Shown here: positions 8,047 through 16,220 of the stretch, piece after piece | How the letters are laid out: every line of letters begins with the position of its first letter | Position numbering within the stretch: the stretch's first letter is position 1 | Source of the DNA: Streptomyces rishiriensis | Lineage (GTDB): Bacteria > Actinomycetota > Actinomycetes > Streptomycetales > Streptomycetaceae | Assembly: GCF_003112535.1 (NCBI RefSeq) | Contig: NZ_BEWA01000008.1 | Coordinates: forward strand, 248,001 to 312,000 | Length of the DNA: 64,000 nucleotides | Reading direction: 5' to 3' | Notes under the pieces: model-generated | Told to the model about the DNA's origin: nothing | Databases searched by the model: none | The model's input: the letters and a program-made list of their open reading frames with translations, nothing else | Translations under genes and position numbers: made by a program

Positions 8047-8052
8047 TAGGCT
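8047..8052 (+). promoter_or_regulatory. -10 box of a probable leaderless promoter
   Basis: TAGGCT fits the actinobacterial TAnnnT -10 pattern and ends eight bases before the ATG at 8061. There is no ribosome-binding site, so transcription probably begins at or next to the start codon. Confidence 0.45.
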
Positions 8053-8060
8053 TGACCCCG

Positions 8061-9050
8061 ATGAGACGCCGTACGCCGCCCCCGCCCTCTCCTCTGCCGC
8101 AACGCGACGGGATCGATCCGGTGCGGGTGCGGCTGCCGGGCGACGGCTCCTGGGCCACTGTCCGGGAGCACCTGGTCGAGCGGCTGGGCGCGGCGCGCGC
8201 CGGCGTCGTGGACGCGATGCTGGAGGCCGGTCACGTCGTCGGCGCCGACGGCCGGGCGGTGACGGCGGACACGGCCTACGCGCCGGGGACGTCCGTCTGG
8301 TACCACCGCGAGCTGGCGCCCGAGGCGCCCGTGCCGTTCCCGCTGGAGATCGTGTACCGCGACGAGCACCTGGTCGTCGCCGACAAGCCGCACTTCCTGG
8401 CCACCACCCCGCGCGGCAGCCATGTCGTCGAGACCGCGCTGGCCCGGCTGCGGCGCGAGCTGGGCGTCCCCGCGCTGGGCGCCGCGCACCGGCTCGACCG
8501 GCTCACCGCCGGTCTGGTGCTGTTCGTCGTGCGCCCCGAGGAGCGCGGCGCGTACCAGACGCTGTTCCGCGACCGCCTGGTGCGCAAGGTGTACGAGGCG
8601 GTCGCGCCGTACGATCCCGGGCTCGCCCTTCCTCGCACGGTGCGCAGCCGGATCGTCAAGGAGCGGGGCGTCCTGGCCGCCTACGAGGTGGCGGGCGAGC
8701 CGAACGCGGTGAGCCGCGTCGAGCTCGTCGAGCACGGGGCGCGGGGGCTCGGCCGGTACCGGCTGCTGCCCGCCACCGGCCAGACCCATCAGCTGCGCGT
8801 CCATATGAACGCGCTCGGCGTGCCGATCCTCGGCGATCCGCTGTACCCCGAGGTGGCCGCCCCCGTGCCGCCCGGCGACTTCCGGCGTCCGCTGCAACTG
8901 CTGGCGCGGGAGCTGGAGTTCACCGATCCGGTCACGGGGAGGATGCACCGGCTGCGCAGCGGGCGCGTCCTGGACGCCTGGGCGTCGTACGACCGTTGGG
9001 CCGGCCTCCCGCAGCCGCGGGACGCCCGGCCCTCGGACGTCGTTCAGTAA
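8061..9050 (+). CDS. RluA-family RNA pseudouridine synthase
   Basis: The 329-residue protein converts uridine to pseudouridine in rRNA or tRNA. The catalytic motif AAHRLDRLTAGLVLF (active-site Asp within HRLDR) lies around residue 155, followed by RKVYEAV and TGQTHQLRVHMNALGVPILGD, all characteristic of the RluA class. An S4-like N-terminal segment (TVREHLVERL) precedes it. The ATG at 8061 is preferred; the frame is open further upstream but that part lies over the acetyltransferase promoter. The target base cannot be told from sequence. Its last seven bases overlap the convergent P450 gene. Confidence 0.85.
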   Translation: MRRRTPPPPSPLPQRDGIDPVRVRLPGDGSWATVREHLVERLGAARAGVVDAMLEAGHVVGADGRAVTADTAYAPGTSVWYHRELAPEAPVPFPLEIVYRDEHLVVADKPHFLATTPRGSHVVETALARLRRELGVPALGAAHRLDRLTAGLVLFVVRPEERGAYQTLFRDRLVRKVYEAVAPYDPGLALPRTVRSRIVKERGVLAAYEVAGEPNAVSRVELVEHGARGLGRYRLLPATGQTHQLRVHMNALGVPILGDPLYPEVAAPVPPGDFRRPLQLLARELEFTDPVTGRMHRLRSGRVLDAWASYDRWAGLPQPRDARPSDVVQ

Positions 9051-10534
9051 CCGCGCCACCAGGCCAGGAAGCGCCGCCAGGCGTTCGGCCGGCGGGCCGG
9101 CCGCGTCGGCTGCGGGGCGGCCGGCGCGGGCTGCGGAGCCGGGGCGGCCGCGGGCTCGTGGACGGGAGCCGGGGCGGACTGCGGGGCCGTGACCACCGGC
9201 CGCGTCAGACGCTGCGGCGGGATCGGGGCGTGACTCGGCTTGTGCTTGACGTCCTGCTGGTCCTTGGGCTCGAAGCGCACCGGCAGCGCGACCAGGTGCC
9301 GCGAGGCGATCGACATCGTCCACCGCAAGTCGTCCTCGGCGCAGTCGAGTTGCACGTCGGGCAGTCGCATCAGCAGCGCGTCGACGCCGACGTCGGCGAT
9401 CGCCCGTCCGATGTCCTGGCCGGGGCACTCGTGCGGACCGCTGCCGAAGGCGAGGTGGGAGCGGTTGCCCTGCATGTGGGCGGACAGGTCGGGGCGCACC
9501 CGGGGGTCCACGTTGCCCGGCGCGGGCGCGAAGAAGAGGCCGTCGCCGCGGCGGATGCGCTGGCCGCCCAACTCCGTGTCCTGCTTGGCGAAGTAGCCGA
9601 AGATGGTGCTGAAGGGGGGCTCGTCCCACAGGGACTGCTCGACCGCCTCCGCCACCGTCATCTGCCCGCCGTTGAGCCGGGCGAGGAAGCGCGGGTCGGT
9701 GAGGACCATGCGCAGCACGTTGGAGAGCAGGTTGACCGTGTTCTCGTAGGCGGCGAAGAGCACCAGGCGCAGGTGCTCGCGCACCTCGTCGTCGGTGAGG
9801 GCGGCCGGGTGGGTGATGAGGTGGCTGGTGAAGTCCTCCTCGGGCTCGGCGCGACGGCGGGCGGTGAGCCGGGCCAGGGCCCCGACGACGTACTCGTGGC
9901 TGGCGACGGCGGTCTCGCTGCCCTTGAGGGCGTCGCGGGCCGCGTGCACCATCTTGTCGTTGTACTCGTCGGGCATGCCGAGGACGTGGCACATCACGGC
10001 CATCGGGAGGTGCTCGGCGAAGTCGCCGACGAGTTCGGCCCGGCCCTGCTCGCAGAAGCGGTTGACCAGGCGCTGACTGGAGCGGTTGATGTAGCGGCGC
10101 ACACTGCGGTCGTCGATGGTCGCCATGGCCGCCGTGACCGCGCCGCGCAGCCGCCGGTGCTCGTCGCCCTCGGCGTGGGCGCAGATGGGCTGCCAGGCGA
10201 TGTGCGGCATCAGCGGGTGGTCGGGCCGGACCCTCCCCTGCACCAGCTGCGACCAGATACGGCTGTCCTTGGTGAACTGCGAGGGCGTGCGGACCATGCG
10301 CAGGTTCTCGGCGTGTCCGAGGACCATCCACATCGGCAGGTCGTCGTGGATCAGGACCGGCGCCACGGGGCCGTGTTCCTCGCGCAGCCGCTCGTACAGT
10401 TCGTTCAGGTCCTCGGCGCCGGGGCCGTAGAGGCGGGCCAGTCCGCCGGGACCCCTCGTGTGGGCGGGGCAGCCGGGCGGCGGGTCCAGGGCGAGGTCGC
10501 GCGGGCCGGTCGGGGTGGGGTGTTCGGGAGTCAC
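9044..10534 (-). CDS. Conservon cytochrome P450 (CvnE/RarE-type, CYP157-like, ExxR motif lost)
   Basis: The 496-residue protein is the P450 member of the conservon. The heme loop FGSGPHECPGQDIGRAI with its thiolate Cys is intact. The I-helix reads FAAYENTV rather than the usual AGxxTT, and the K-helix has EQSLW where other P450s have ExxR; both features are known in the CYP157 family. After the P450 domain (about residue 420) comes an Ala/Pro/Gln-rich linker and a Trp/Arg-rich end, RRFLAWWRGY, which could touch membrane. It starts at GTG 10534, 76 bases after the GTPase gene stops. Substrate and redox partner are unknown. Confidence 0.88.
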   Translation of the reverse strand: MTPEHPTPTGPRDLALDPPPGCPAHTRGPGGLARLYGPGAEDLNELYERLREEHGPVAPVLIHDDLPMWMVLGHAENLRMVRTPSQFTKDSRIWSQLVQGRVRPDHPLMPHIAWQPICAHAEGDEHRRLRGAVTAAMATIDDRSVRRYINRSSQRLVNRFCEQGRAELVGDFAEHLPMAVMCHVLGMPDEYNDKMVHAARDALKGSETAVASHEYVVGALARLTARRRAEPEEDFTSHLITHPAALTDDEVREHLRLVLFAAYENTVNLLSNVLRMVLTDPRFLARLNGGQMTVAEAVEQSLWDEPPFSTIFGYFAKQDTELGGQRIRRGDGLFFAPAPGNVDPRVRPDLSAHMQGNRSHLAFGSGPHECPGQDIGRAIADVGVDALLMRLPDVQLDCAEDDLRWTMSIASRHLVALPVRFEPKDQQDVKHKPSHAPIPPQRLTRPVVTAPQSAPAPVHEPAAAPAPQPAPAAPQPTRPARRPNAWRRFLAWWRGY

Positions 10535-10610
10535 AGGGGGTCGCTCCGCAACTGTGCCGGATTCGGTGTCGTGCTGGATCCGGGCTCGGTGGATGGTGGT
10601 GTCGTGGGGG

Positions 10611-11231
10611 TCAGGTGAGGCTGCGGCTCAGGGCCAGGGAGTGCAGGAAGCGCATGAGGGTCATCAGCACGTCCCGGCTGGAGGCGCGACGGCGGACGTC
10701 GCACTCCACGATGGGGATCTCGGGCGGCAGGTCGAGGGCGGCCCGCAGGTCGTCGAGGGGGTAACGGGGCCCGTCGGGAAAGGTGTTGACGGCGACGACG
10801 AACGGCACGCCGCCCTCCTCCAGCCGGCCCATCACCTCGAAGCTGACCTCGATGCGGCGGGTGTCGACCAGGACGACCGCCCCGAGCGCGCCCTCGAACA
10901 GCCCGTTCCACAGGAACCAGAAGCGTTCCTGGCCCGGCGTCCCGAAGAGGTAGAGCACGACCTGCTCGGTGATGCGGATGCGGCCGAAGTCCATGGCCAC
11001 GGTGGTGGCGGTCTTCGTCTCGGAACCGTAGTTGTCGTCGACCCCGATGCCCGCCTGGGTCATGGTCTCCTCGGTGGTCAGCGGCCTGATCTCGCTGACG
11101 GAGCCGACCATGGTGGTCTTGCCGACGCCGAAGCCGCCCACGATGACGATCTTCGCCGCGGCCGTGGTGGTGTGCGGCAGATGGTCCTCGGCCCGTGGGC
11201 CGGGAATCGTGTCAGAGCCGTTGAAGTCCAT
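10611..11231 (-). CDS. Conservon GTPase (CvnD/RarD-type)
   Basis: The 206-residue small G-protein of the conservon has Walker A GGFGVGKTT near residue 33, the switch-like LFGTPGQERFWFLW near 95 and a VAVNTF segment where Ras-like proteins have NKxD. In studied conservons this protein binds and hydrolyses GTP and joins a membrane-associated complex with the kinase-like CvnA, CvnB and CvnC. It starts at ATG 11231, overlapping the CvnC gene by 20 bases, which indicates translational coupling. Confidence 0.9.
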   Translation of the reverse strand: MDFNGSDTIPGPRAEDHLPHTTTAAAKIVIVGGFGVGKTTMVGSVSEIRPLTTEETMTQAGIGVDDNYGSETKTATTVAMDFGRIRITEQVVLYLFGTPGQERFWFLWNGLFEGALGAVVLVDTRRIEVSFEVMGRLEEGGVPFVVAVNTFPDGPRYPLDDLRAALDLPPEIPIVECDVRRRASSRDVLMTLMRFLHSLALSRSLT

Positions 11232-11652
11232 GCATCACCGCTTCGAGGAGGGAACGGTCGGGGAGCTGCTGCCGGACGATGGGGGCCCGCGCCTGCACGA
11301 GCTCGGCCGCCAGCATCTCGGTGAGCAGCACCGTCACCACGCTGAACGGCAGGCGCAGATAGGCCGAGATCTCGGCCACGGACAGCGGGGCGGCGCACAT
11401 CCGCAGGACCGCCGTCTGCTCCGGGGTCGCCGACGAGGGCGCTTCGGCGCGCGCCACGATCAGCGTGACGAGGTCGACGGGCGCGCGTTCGCCGTCCGCG
11501 CACGTGATGATGTACAGCCGCTCGGGGTTCTTGCCCTCCCCCTCGGTCCCTTCCTGGCCGTCCGCCGGGGACGGCGCGGACCGGGGGACCGGTGGGGGCG
11601 GCGCGGGCGGCTGGGGCAGGGGTTGTCGCCGGCGGCGTTGCGGAGGGGTCAT
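11212..11652 (-). CDS. DUF742 conservon protein (CvnC/RarC-type)
   Basis: The 146-residue protein has a Pro-rich N-terminus (about 1-35) and a DUF742 domain with a winged-helix look: RLYIITCADGE, APLSVAEISAYLRLPFSVVTVLL and RSLLEAVMHGLQRL. It is the third member of the conservon signalling set. The ATG at 11652 overlaps the stop of the roadblock gene (ATGA), and its 3' end overlaps the GTPase gene, so the genes are expressed as one unit. The molecular role of DUF742 proteins is not settled. Confidence 0.9.
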   Translation of the reverse strand: MTPPQRRRRQPLPQPPAPPPPVPRSAPSPADGQEGTEGEGKNPERLYIITCADGERAPVDLVTLIVARAEAPSSATPEQTAVLRMCAAPLSVAEISAYLRLPFSVVTVLLTEMLAAELVQARAPIVRQQLPDRSLLEAVMHGLQRL

Positions 11653-12056
11653 ACGCTCTGCCCGTTGCGGCGCGGCGGGCTGGTCAGATGCGCGCCGATG
11701 CGGACCACGAGGTCGCGCATCATGCCGCTCATCCGGCCGGCCTCGCAGCGCACGTCGGCGAGGACGGCGAGGTAGGCGTTGGCGCCGGCCGACATCATGT
11801 AGAAGTAGCCGCCGCACAGGTCGATGACGACCATGTCCATCTCGCCGCTGCTGGAGTGGATCTCCTGGCCGACCGCGGCGGCCAGGCTCTGCAGGCCGGC
11901 GCAGGCTGCGGCGACCCGGTCGGCGGCGTCGGGGTCGCCGGCGTAGCGGGCGATGCGCAGTCCGTCGGCCGAGAGCACGACGATCATCTCGATGCCCGGA
12001 ACCCCGTCATAGAGCTCCTTGAGCAGCCAGTCGAAGTTTTGGCGCTGCTGGATCAC
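11649..12056 (-). CDS. Roadblock/LC7 conservon protein (CvnB/RarB-type)
   Basis: The 135-residue single-domain roadblock/LC7 protein (QNFDWLLKELYDGVPGIEMIVVLSADG, with AGRMSGMMRDLV later) resembles dynein light chain and MglB folds, which act as partners or GTPase-activating proteins for small GTPases. In this operon its partner is expected to be the CvnD GTPase. It starts at GTG 12056 and overlaps the CvnA stop by four bases. The positions of all five genes match the standard conservon order. Confidence 0.92.
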   Translation of the reverse strand: MIQQRQNFDWLLKELYDGVPGIEMIVVLSADGLRIARYAGDPDAADRVAAACAGLQSLAAAVGQEIHSSSGEMDMVVIDLCGGYFYMMSAGANAYLAVLADVRCEAGRMSGMMRDLVVRIGAHLTSPPRRNGQSV

Positions 12057-13678
12057 GTGAGGTCCCCTTCATCGTCGGCCTCGGTCTCGGCCTTGTCCTC
12101 GAGCAGGTGCAGGTACGCGGTGGGATTGCGGGTGAAGTCGGTGGGGTGCGCTCCCGGCGGGGCCACCTTCACCAGGCCCTCCCAGAAGGCCTCGAAGGCG
12201 AGGCCGGGCTCGCGCCTCTTCTCCTCGGGCTGCGGCTCCGGTTCGGGCCGCGCGAACGGGTCGGGCTTGCCCTCGCGTGCGGCGTCCTGGGCGGCGTACG
12301 CCTCCCGGTAGCGCTGGGCGATGGAGACGGTGGTCTTGCTGCGGCGTTGCGGCAGGCCCTGCTCGGTCCACTCGGTGACCTCGGGCACCTCGTCGTCGGT
12401 CAGGGACACTCCGGCGGGGATGCGCGCGTTGGTGGGGCGGCGCTTCTTCGGCGGGCGCTTGGGGCCCTCGCCGATCTGGCTCAGGTCGATCTGGGGCACG
12501 GCGGTGGCGCCGATGCCGTGCGCGAAGCCCGGGGCGGGATCGGAGGTCTGCATCTCGCTCGGCACGATGAGGACGGCCCGGACACCGCCGTAGGCCGACG
12601 TGCGCAGGGAGACCTGGAGGTTGAACGACGTGCACAGACGGCCGACGACCGCGAGACCCAGGCGCGGGGTGCCGCCGACGTCCTGGATGTCGACGCCCGC
12701 CATGGCCTGTTCCAGCATGCGTTCGGCCTTGGCGCGGGCCTCTTCGCTGAGGCTGACGCCGGCGTCCTCGATCTCGATGGCGATGCCGGTCTGCACCTCG
12801 ACGGCGTTGACGTGCACCTTGCTCTGCGGTGGCGAGTAGCGGGTGGCGTTGTCGAGGAGTTCGGCGAGCGCGTGGATGAGCGGCTCGACGGAGAGGCCGC
12901 CGATGTTGACCTTGGCGATGGAGTCCAGCTGGATGCGCCGGTACTCCAGGATCCGGGACATGGCGCCGCGCAGCACGCTGTACAGGGGGACGGGCTGCGG
13001 CCAGTTGCGGCTGGGGCGGCCGCCGCCGAGCACACCGATGGAGTCGGCGAGGCGGCCGATCAGCGCGGTGCCGTGGTCGATGCGCAGCAGGTCGTCGAAG
13101 ACCTCGGGGTTGCGTCCGTGGTCCTCCTCCATCTCCCGGAGTTCCGCCGCCTGTTGGTGGACGAGGGCCTGTACGCGGCGGGCGATGCTGACGAAGGAGC
13201 GCTGGGCGGAGTCGCGCAGGGACTCCTCGTGGTCGACGATGTCGAGGATCTTCCTGACCACGGCGCGCTGCGCGTCGTCGAGTGCACGGAAGGCGGGATC
13301 ACTCTGGCTGAGGTCGCGCATCACCTCTCTGGGGGAGTTTCCGGCGCGCAGCCAGGCCACGGCGCTGGGCACGTGCTCCTGGGCGAGGCGGCGGTTCTCC
13401 TCCGCGTGATCGGCGACGCGCCGTTCCAGGTGGGCGATGCGCTGGTCGGTCTCCGCGCGCAGTTCCCGCAGCCGCCGGCCACGGCGGACCGACTCGGCTC
13501 CCGCCGCGAGCACCAGGAGGGTCGCGACGGCTCCGCAGACGCCGACGGCGAGGCGGGCCGGCGTCGCCACCAGGGCGACGGCGGCTCCGGTCGCCGCGGC
13601 CATCAGTATCGCCGGCAGCAACAGCACGCGCGCGTAGGGAAGTTCTCGGCGACCGGGTGGGGACTGAACACTCACCAT
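12053..13678 (-). CDS. Conservon sensor histidine-kinase-like protein (CvnA/RarA-type)
   Basis: The 541-residue membrane protein has two N-terminal transmembrane helices (about 17-60), a coiled-coil region, and a GHKL ATPase domain with N-box ELLDNATRYSPP, EDAGVSLSEE and GLAVVGRL. A long charged tail (about 400-541) is probably flexible. In conservons it is the membrane anchor and kinase-like member of a G-protein-like complex; genetic work on the rar conservon of streptomycetes links it to aerial growth. The ATG at 13678 has a GAGGG site. The gene leads the operon, with its promoter in the 289 bases up to 13967. Confidence 0.9.
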   Translation of the reverse strand: MVSVQSPPGRRELPYARVLLLPAILMAAATGAAVALVATPARLAVGVCGAVATLLVLAAGAESVRRGRRLRELRAETDQRIAHLERRVADHAEENRRLAQEHVPSAVAWLRAGNSPREVMRDLSQSDPAFRALDDAQRAVVRKILDIVDHEESLRDSAQRSFVSIARRVQALVHQQAAELREMEEDHGRNPEVFDDLLRIDHGTALIGRLADSIGVLGGGRPSRNWPQPVPLYSVLRGAMSRILEYRRIQLDSIAKVNIGGLSVEPLIHALAELLDNATRYSPPQSKVHVNAVEVQTGIAIEIEDAGVSLSEEARAKAERMLEQAMAGVDIQDVGGTPRLGLAVVGRLCTSFNLQVSLRTSAYGGVRAVLIVPSEMQTSDPAPGFAHGIGATAVPQIDLSQIGEGPKRPPKKRRPTNARIPAGVSLTDDEVPEVTEWTEQGLPQRRSKTTVSIAQRYREAYAAQDAAREGKPDPFARPEPEPQPEEKRREPGLAFEAFWEGLVKVAPPGAHPTDFTRNPTAYLHLLEDKAETEADDEGDLT

Positions 13679-13967
13679 GTGGGCACCCTCTGTAGGGATC
13701 TGTCGGCATCTTCGGGATATTGGGGAACAAGCGCACGAATACGCCTCAACTCGGTGCGCCGCGGGCGAGCTTAGTCCGACAGGATCATCGCCGTGTCATA
13801 TTCGGCGACCGCCTGAAACCACTCCCGTACGTGGAGTAACGTCAGCCCTTTTGAACGCTCCGTGAAACATCGAGTACATTCAGTGACGGCGAACGGGTGC
13901 GCGAATCAGTTCACCGGAACGGATGAGGCGACCGCGGACCGGCGATCACCCGCCGCGGCAGGAGCCC

Positions 13968-14603
13968 TCAGGCGCCGACGATGCGCAGGGCCGCGTCGGC
14001 GGTGGCGCGCGCGAACTCCGCGATGGAGCGGTCGGGGTCGGAGCGGTGGACGAGGATGACGCCCTCGATGAGCCCGAAGACCAGATCGGTGCGCAGATCG
14101 AGCTCGCTCTCGGCCGGCACACCGCCCGCGGCGGCATCGGTGGTCGCGGCGATCAACTGCCGGTAGGCGGCCTTGAGTTCGGCGCGCACGGCATGGAACT
14201 GGGCGAAGCGCCCGGTGCGCACCTCGGGCAGCAGATAGAGGCCGCCGAGGTCGTGGGCGCCGCCGCACAGCAGCTCCACGTCGGCGCGGCACAGCTCCCG
14301 GAGCCGGTCCGCGGCGGGCCGCGTGTCGTCGGCGAGCAGTTCACCCGCATAGGCGAGCGACGGCGTGACCGTCGACTCCAGCAGCGCGGCGAGCAGCTCC
14401 TCCTTGCCCGACACGTAGTGGTACATGGAGGCCTGGCGCATGCCCGCGCGCTCGGCGACGGCCCGGGTGGTGGTGGCGGCGTAGCCGCGGGTGGTGAACA
14501 ACTCCGCCGCGGCCACGAGCAGTTCCGCGCGCGGCGCGAGCCCGCTGTCCGGACGCTGCGCGGCGCGCGGCCGGCCCACTCGACGCCCGCTGCCCGACTC
14601 CAT
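13968..14603 (-). CDS. TetR-family regulator of the carboxylase operon
   Basis: The 211-residue protein has an N-terminal TetR helix-turn-helix: AELLVAAAELFTTRGYAATT, then TRAVAERAGMRQASMYHYVS. The rest is an unclassified all-helical ligand domain. The ATG at 14603 has GAGGA upstream. It diverges from the DUF1989-carboxylase operon, and a perfect 22-bp palindrome lies between the two starts, 39 bases before the operon, so it is the likely local repressor. The second operator before the APC permease suggests a two-site regulon. Ligand inference (guanidine or a pathway intermediate) comes only from the operon. Confidence 0.85.
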   Translation of the reverse strand: MESGSGRRVGRPRAAQRPDSGLAPRAELLVAAAELFTTRGYAATTTRAVAERAGMRQASMYHYVSGKEELLAALLESTVTPSLAYAGELLADDTRPAADRLRELCRADVELLCGGAHDLGGLYLLPEVRTGRFAQFHAVRAELKAAYRQLIAATTDAAAGGVPAESELDLRTDLVFGLIEGVILVHRSDPDRSIAEFARATADAALRIVGA

Positions 14604-14714
14604 GCGTTCGATCCTCGCACACGGCGCACCGCGACGATCTTCGGGCGGAGCCGGTGAGGACTCGGTAACCGCCCCGCAACCCGAGGGCAACGGAGACGAC
14701 CCGGCGCCGCCCTA

Positions 14715-14736
14715 ATTTCTGTCGCGCGACAGAAAT
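14715..14736. promoter_or_regulatory. TetR-type operator, perfect 22-bp palindrome
   Basis: Arms ATTTCTGTCGC and GCGACAGAAAT are exact reverse complements. The site lies in the 172-base divergent region between the TetR gene and the DUF1989 operon. A further half-site, CGACAG, follows at 14741. A copy with two differences occurs at 5755-5776. Confidence 0.85.
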
Positions 14737-14775
14737 ACCGCGACAGTGACGGAACCGAGCTGCGGAGGTCCGCGA

Positions 14776-15603
14776 ATGGCGGCGACAGCGACCACGTACG
14801 GAGCCCGCGCCCACGCCCGGGCGCAGGAGGGCGCCCGGGCCGAGGCGATGCCGGTCGTCCCGGCCCGGGACTGGCCGAACCCGCCCTGCGAGGCCGGTCA
14901 TCTGGTGTGGGCCGAGACGGTCGCGGGCGGCAACTACACCCACCGGGTCCTCGCCCGCGGCACCGAGCTGCGCCTGACCGACCCGCACGGCGACGCCTGC
15001 GCCCATCTGCTCCTCTACGTCGAGGGCCGCCCCTGGGAGCGGCTGAACGTGGCCGACACCGTCAAGGTCCAGTGGAACGCCTACCTCGGCGAGGGGGTGC
15101 TGCTCCTGTCCGACCAGGGCCGCGTCCTCGCCTCGGTCGTCACCGACACCGCCGGCCGGCACGACGCCCTGTGCGGCACCTCCACCCTCGTCCGCAACAC
15201 CGAGCGCTACGGCGACGGCGCCCCCCAGGGCCCCTCCCCCGCCGGCCGTGAGCTGTTCAAGCTGGCCGCCGCCAAGAACGGCCTGGAGCCCCGCGACCTG
15301 CCGCCCTCGCTCTCCTTCTTCCAGGGCGTGCGGATCAGTGAGGACGGCTCCCTCGACTTCACCGGCTCGGCCGGGCCCGGCGGCAGCGTCACGCTGCGCG
15401 CCGAGCAGGACGTCACGGTCCTGATCGCCAACGTGCCGCACCCGGCCGATCCCCGCCCCGAGTACGTCAGCACCCCGCTGGAGGTGCTGGCCTGGCGGGC
15501 CGAGCCGACCCGGCCGGGCGACCCGCTGTGGGACGCGACCCCGGAGGGCCGCCGCGCCTTCCTCAACACCGCCGAATTCCTCGCCGCCAGGGGGCGCGCA
15601 TGA
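14776..15603 (+). CDS. DUF1989 protein (urea-amidolyase-associated UAAP1 type), probable carboxyguanidine deiminase subunit
   Basis: The 275-residue DUF1989 protein has the conserved segments GNYTHRVLARGTELRLTDPHG, GRHDALCGTSTLVRN and a C-terminal NVPHPADPR. Proteins of this pair were long annotated as urea-carboxylase-related aminomethyltransferases; published work on guanidine assimilation assigns two DUF1989 subunits (CgdA/CgdB) to deimination of carboxyguanidine to allophanate. The ATG at 14776 is chosen for its CGGAGG site; a GTG at 14746 lies close to the operator. It overlaps the next gene by four bases, so the two subunits are probably made together. Confidence 0.82.
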   Translation: MAATATTYGARAHARAQEGARAEAMPVVPARDWPNPPCEAGHLVWAETVAGGNYTHRVLARGTELRLTDPHGDACAHLLLYVEGRPWERLNVADTVKVQWNAYLGEGVLLLSDQGRVLASVVTDTAGRHDALCGTSTLVRNTERYGDGAPQGPSPAGRELFKLAAAKNGLEPRDLPPSLSFFQGVRISEDGSLDFTGSAGPGGSVTLRAEQDVTVLIANVPHPADPRPEYVSTPLEVLAWRAEPTRPGDPLWDATPEGRRAFLNTAEFLAARGRA

Positions 15604-16220
15604 GCACGAAGACCGTCGTCCCGGCACGGGCGGCCTGGTCGTCCGTCGTCCTCGCCGGCCACACGCTCACCATCACCGACCTGCACGGCAACCAGGCCGT
15701 CGACTTCCTCGTGTACGACGCCCACGACACGGCCGTGCGCTACAGCGCGCCCGACACGATCCACGCGCAGGGCGGCGTCTTCCTCACCACGGGCAGCGTG
15801 CTGATGTCCAACGAGCACACCCCGCTGATGACGGTGACCGCCGACGCCGTCGGCCGCCACGACACCGTCGGCGGCGCCTGCTCCAAGGAGTCCAACACCC
15901 TGCGCTACGGCCACCACACCTTCGCGCAGCACGCGTGCGTGGACAACTTCCTGGCCGAGGGCGCGAGACACGGCCTGGGCAAGCGCGACCTCGTCTCCAA
16001 CGTCAACTGGTACATGAACGTGCCGGTCGAGAAGGACGGCGCCCTCGGCATCGTCGACGGCCTCTCCGCCCCCGGCCTCTCGCTCACCCTGCGCGCCGAA
16101 CGGGACGTCCTCGTCCTGGTGTCCAACTGCCCCCAGATCAACAACCCCTGCAACGGCTTCGAGCCGACCGCGGTGGAGATGACGATCAGCGCCCCCGACG
16201 GCGACGAGGACCCGGCATGA
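15600..16220 (+). CDS. DUF1989 protein (urea-amidolyase-associated UAAP2 type), second deiminase subunit
   Basis: The 206-residue partner of the previous gene has the same fold and motifs: LTITDLHGNQAVDFLVYDA, GRHDTVGGACSKESNTLRYG and LVSNCPQINNPCNGF. The Cys and His residues are placed to bind a metal or form a catalytic site, consistent with a hydrolytic deiminase. Start and stop overlap both neighbours (ATGA at each end), giving strict coupling from the first subunit through to the carboxylase. A heteromeric complex with the upstream protein is inferred from family knowledge. Confidence 0.85.
   Translation: MSTKTVVPARAAWSSVVLAGHTLTITDLHGNQAVDFLVYDAHDTAVRYSAPDTIHAQGGVFLTTGSVLMSNEHTPLMTVTADAVGRHDTVGGACSKESNTLRYGHHTFAQHACVDNFLAEGARHGLGKRDLVSNVNWYMNVPVEKDGALGIVDGLSAPGLSLTLRAERDVLVLVSNCPQINNPCNGFEPTAVEMTISAPDGDEDPA

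Noticed and set aside
9044-13678. Conservon as a novel signalling system
   Set aside because: The five-gene arrangement and the lost ExxR motif are described for streptomycetes (rar/cvn operons, CYP157); only the C-terminal tail is kept as an observation.
14604-14775. Guanidine riboswitch before the DUF1989 operon
   Set aside because: The region is short, contains the operator, and shows none of the paired ACGR-type loops that I know from guanidine riboswitches.
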